Shown piece by piece: positions 5,825 through 7,377 of a stretch of 7,377 bases of DNA; the stretch's first letter is position 1, and every line of letters begins with the position of its first letter. The DNA is from an uncultured Collinsella sp. (GTDB taxonomy: Bacteria; Actinomycetota; Coriobacteriia; Coriobacteriales; Coriobacteriaceae). The stretch covers positions 1 to 7,377 of the forward strand of contig CABUBZ010000086.1 of the NCBI GenBank assembly GCA_902489945.1, given 5' to 3'. The notes beneath the pieces are model-generated. The model was given only the letters and a program-made list of their open reading frames with translations. It was not told the DNA's origin and did no database searches. The translations under genes and the position numbers were made by a program.

Positions 5825-6739
5825 CTAGTGATACAAACCCGGCTGGTAGTGATACTCATTGCTCACGTGCGGGCACAGCTGCCAAAAGGCGACGGCGCTC
5901 GCCGCGGCCACGTTGAGCGAATCGACCCCGTGCGCCATCGGAATGCGCACGGCTCGGTCGCAGCCCTCAATGGTCTTGGCTCCCAGGCCGGCACCCTCGG
6001 TACCCATAAAGATCGCCAGGCGATCAATCTCCTGCAGCACGGGATCGTCCAACGACACCGAATCATCCGTCAACGCCATGGCGGCACACGAAAAGCCGGC
6101 ATCGTGCAGCGCCGCCAGCCCATCATGCGGCCATACGCGCGCCTCACTGCCAATACGCGTCCACGGAACCTGAAACACGGTGCCCATGCTCACGCGGGCC
6201 GAGCGACGGTACAACGGGTCGCAGCACGTCGGGCTGACCAAAATACCGTCAACGTTCAATGCGGCAGCCGAGCGGAAAATCGCGCCAACATTGGTGTGAT
6301 CGACAATACCCTCAAGCACGCACACGCGCACCGGACGATCTCCCGCCGCCTCGACGACGCCGCCCAAGAACTCATCAACCGGAATCTGACGCGGGCGACG
6401 GAACGCCGCCAGCGCGCCGCGCGTCACGTTAAAGCCCGTCAACTGCTCCATGAGCTCCATGGAGGCCACGAACACAGGAACCGGACCCGCGCCCTCGCGC
6501 ACAACCAGGCGCTCGAACAACGGCATCATCTGGTCGAGCCAGCGTTCACCCAAAAGAAAGCTCACCGGCTGATATCCGGCACGCACGGCACGCTCGATGA
6601 CCTTGGCGCTCTCCGCAATAAAGATGCCCTTTTGCGGCTCCAGCACGCAGCGCAGCTCGCGCTCGGTCAGTCGCACGTAGGCATCGAGCCGCTCGTCCTC
6701 GAGCGAATCGATTCGCAGCACCTCAACGGCATCAGTCAT
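5825..6739 (-). CDS. TrmH/SpoU family RNA 2'-O-methyltransferase
   Basis: A 304-residue SPOUT-fold enzyme expected to methylate a ribose 2'-OH in tRNA or rRNA with S-adenosylmethionine. All three SpoU motifs are present: motif 1 with Asn150 and Arg156 in DHTNVGAIFRSAAAL (147-161), motif 2 IFMGTEGAGL (243-252) with Glu248, and motif 3 VRIPMAHGVDSLNVAAASAV (264-283) with Ser274 and Asn276, which form the knotted cofactor site. The N-terminal ~110 residues, with IAESAKVIERAV at 41-52, match the small RNA-substrate-binding domain common in the family. The exact RNA target cannot be read from sequence. The ATG at 6739 has no good ribosome binding site: AGAAGG at 6756-6761 is 16 nt away, further than usual. 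An alternative start is therefore possible, but residues 1-12 look like normal protein. It lies between folA and the MATE gene on the same strand. Confidence 0.93.
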   Translation of the reverse strand: MTDAVEVLRIDSLEDERLDAYVRLTERELRCVLEPQKGIFIAESAKVIERAVRAGYQPVSFLLGERWLDQMMPLFERLVVREGAGPVPVFVASMELMEQLTGFNVTRGALAAFRRPRQIPVDEFLGGVVEAAGDRPVRVCVLEGIVDHTNVGAIFRSAAALNVDGILVSPTCCDPLYRRSARVSMGTVFQVPWTRIGSEARVWPHDGLAALHDAGFSCAAMALTDDSVSLDDPVLQEIDRLAIFMGTEGAGLGAKTIEGCDRAVRIPMAHGVDSLNVAAASAVAFWQLCPHVSNEYHYQPGLYH

Positions 6740-6771
6740 AGTAGCCAGCCCGCACCCTTCTTTACAGCATA

Positions 6772-6800
6772 TCTATACCAAACGAGGCGACGCCAAGCGC
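6772..6800 (-). promoter_or_regulatory. Candidate extended -10 promoter for the methyltransferase gene
   Basis: On the minus strand TGGTATAGAT (6771-6780) matches the extended -10 pattern TGnTATAAT except near its end. At the 17-bp spacing the -35 position (6795-6800, GCGCTT) is poor. Transcription would start near 6765, leaving a leader of about 26 nt. It overlaps the possible folA terminator hairpin. Confidence 0.3.
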
Positions 6801-6804
6801 CGCC
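6778..6804 (-). terminator. Weak candidate terminator after folA
   Basis: On the minus strand GGCGGCGC (6797-6804) can pair with GCGTCGCC (6786-6793) across a 3-nt TTG loop, giving an 8-bp GC-rich stem with one G-U pair. It is followed by TCGTTTGG, which is only mildly T-rich. The stem lies 45 bp after the folA stop. It may be a weak terminator or a chance palindrome. Confidence 0.3.
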
Positions 6805-6848
6805 CCATGCATTCAATCAAACCGATGATAGCGTTCACGCCAGACGAT

Positions 6849-7367
6849 TTACACCTCGATGCGACGATACGTCACGAACTCATAATCGAGACCCTCGTCA
6901 CCCTCGCCCGCGGCAATCGTGGCAACACCGCCACGCCGTGCAATCTCCCACGCAGGATCGGCTTCCAAATCGGGAAAGTACGTATCCACGACATGGACGC
7001 AGTGGTTATGCGTGACCTCGGCCTCGGCGCAATACGGCAGAAACTGACGATACACCTCACCGCCACCGATCACCCAGGCAACGGGCTCATCGGCAACCGC
7101 AGCGAGCGCCTCGTCGATGCTATGCACCACGTCGACGCCCTCGGCAGCAAAACCCTTGTCGCGCGTGAGCACGATATTGCGGCGGTTCTTGAGAGGACGC
7201 CCGCCGGGGAAACTCAGCAGCGTCTTGCGCCCCATGATGACCGGGCAGCCCTTGGTGCAGGCCACAAAATGGCGCATGTCGGCGCGATTGGACACCACCA
7301 TGTCGCCCTCGCACCCAATGCCCCAATCGCTACACACGGCGACGATAGCAGAAAGCTTACACGTCAT
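6849..7367 (-). CDS. folA: Dihydrofolate reductase
   Basis: Reduces dihydrofolate to tetrahydrofolate with NADPH; the target of trimethoprim. From the ATG at 7367 it has 172 residues, a normal length. Visible landmarks are the N-terminal strand LSAIVAVCSDWGIG (5-18), the folate-contacting acid Asp30 in RADMRHF (28-34), PVIMGRKTLLSFPGGRPL (42-59) with the NADPH-binding Gly-Arg-Lys-Thr, RRNIVLTR (62-69), and WVIGGGEVYRQFLP (98-111). The C-terminal strand DYEFVTYRRIEV ends at the stop. The segment before Asp30 reads GDMVVSNRAD where many bacterial enzymes have a Pro-Trp-x-Leu-Pro block, so the usual Trp is Val. The start is uncertain: an in-frame GTG at 7376 sits on the window edge and could extend the protein by three residues. 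The ATG is preferred because it begins the family-like sequence and GGTGGTGGG just upstream can act as a weak ribosome binding site. Confidence 0.94.
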   Translation of the reverse strand: MTCKLSAIVAVCSDWGIGCEGDMVVSNRADMRHFVACTKGCPVIMGRKTLLSFPGGRPLKNRRNIVLTRDKGFAAEGVDVVHSIDEALAAVADEPVAWVIGGGEVYRQFLPYCAEAEVTHNHCVHVVDTYFPDLEADPAWEIARRGGVATIAAGEGDEGLDYEFVTYRRIEV

Positions 7368-7377
7368 GCCCACCACC

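Noticed and set aside
5810..7015. Long plus-strand open frame of 401 codons opposite the methyltransferase and folA
   Set aside because: It runs antisense through two confident genes, has His/Arg-rich low-complexity composition and no ribosome binding site or motif.

Overview
The window reads as a chromosomal segment of a fairly GC-rich bacterium. Gene content, the strong purine Shine-Dalgarno sequences (GGGAGGG, 3-5 nt before the start in three genes) and the style of the dihydrofolate reductase and recombinase sequences suggest an actinobacterium of the class Coriobacteriia, perhaps Collinsella. That placement is inference from sequence style, not a database match.

Layout. Positions 1-119 hold no gene I can support. 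Positions ~120-324 (+) look like the decayed C-terminal end of a large serine recombinase. It runs head-on into the 3' end of a DUF523 (thiouracil-desulfidase-like) gene at 254-745 (-). A strong hairpin terminator (762-800) separates that gene from ftsH (821-2728, -), a complete membrane AAA+ zinc protease. A short divergent intergenic region leads to cobO (2806-3291, +), a corrinoid adenosyltransferase. Between cobO and the convergent MATE transporter gene (4350-5699, -) lies a compact mobile element of about 1.05 kb (3305-4352). It has one HUH/Y1 transposase of the RAYT type (3378-4148, -), bounded by inverted arrays of 27-bp repeats. Further right are a SpoU/TrmH-type RNA methyltransferase (5825-6739, -) and a folA-type dihydrofolate reductase at the window edge (6849-7367, -).

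How the genes relate. Apart from the mobile element and the recombinase remnant these are ordinary metabolic and housekeeping genes: proteolysis, corrinoid salvage, drug or cation efflux, RNA modification and folate metabolism. On the minus strand folA, the methyltransferase and the MATE gene follow each other with gaps of about 110-125 bp; they may be partly cotranscribed, but a weak hairpin and a candidate promoter sit between the first two. ftsH and cobO are divergent.

The most interesting material is the RAYT element. Its outermost repeat units are perfect 31-bp inverted repeats, the right array supplies the TAG stop codon of the MATE gene, and the repeats form two- and three-unit head-to-tail arrays. 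The second point is the DUF523 gene, whose last ~20 codons are antisense to recombinase debris. I did not find evidence of a wholly new multi-gene system here.
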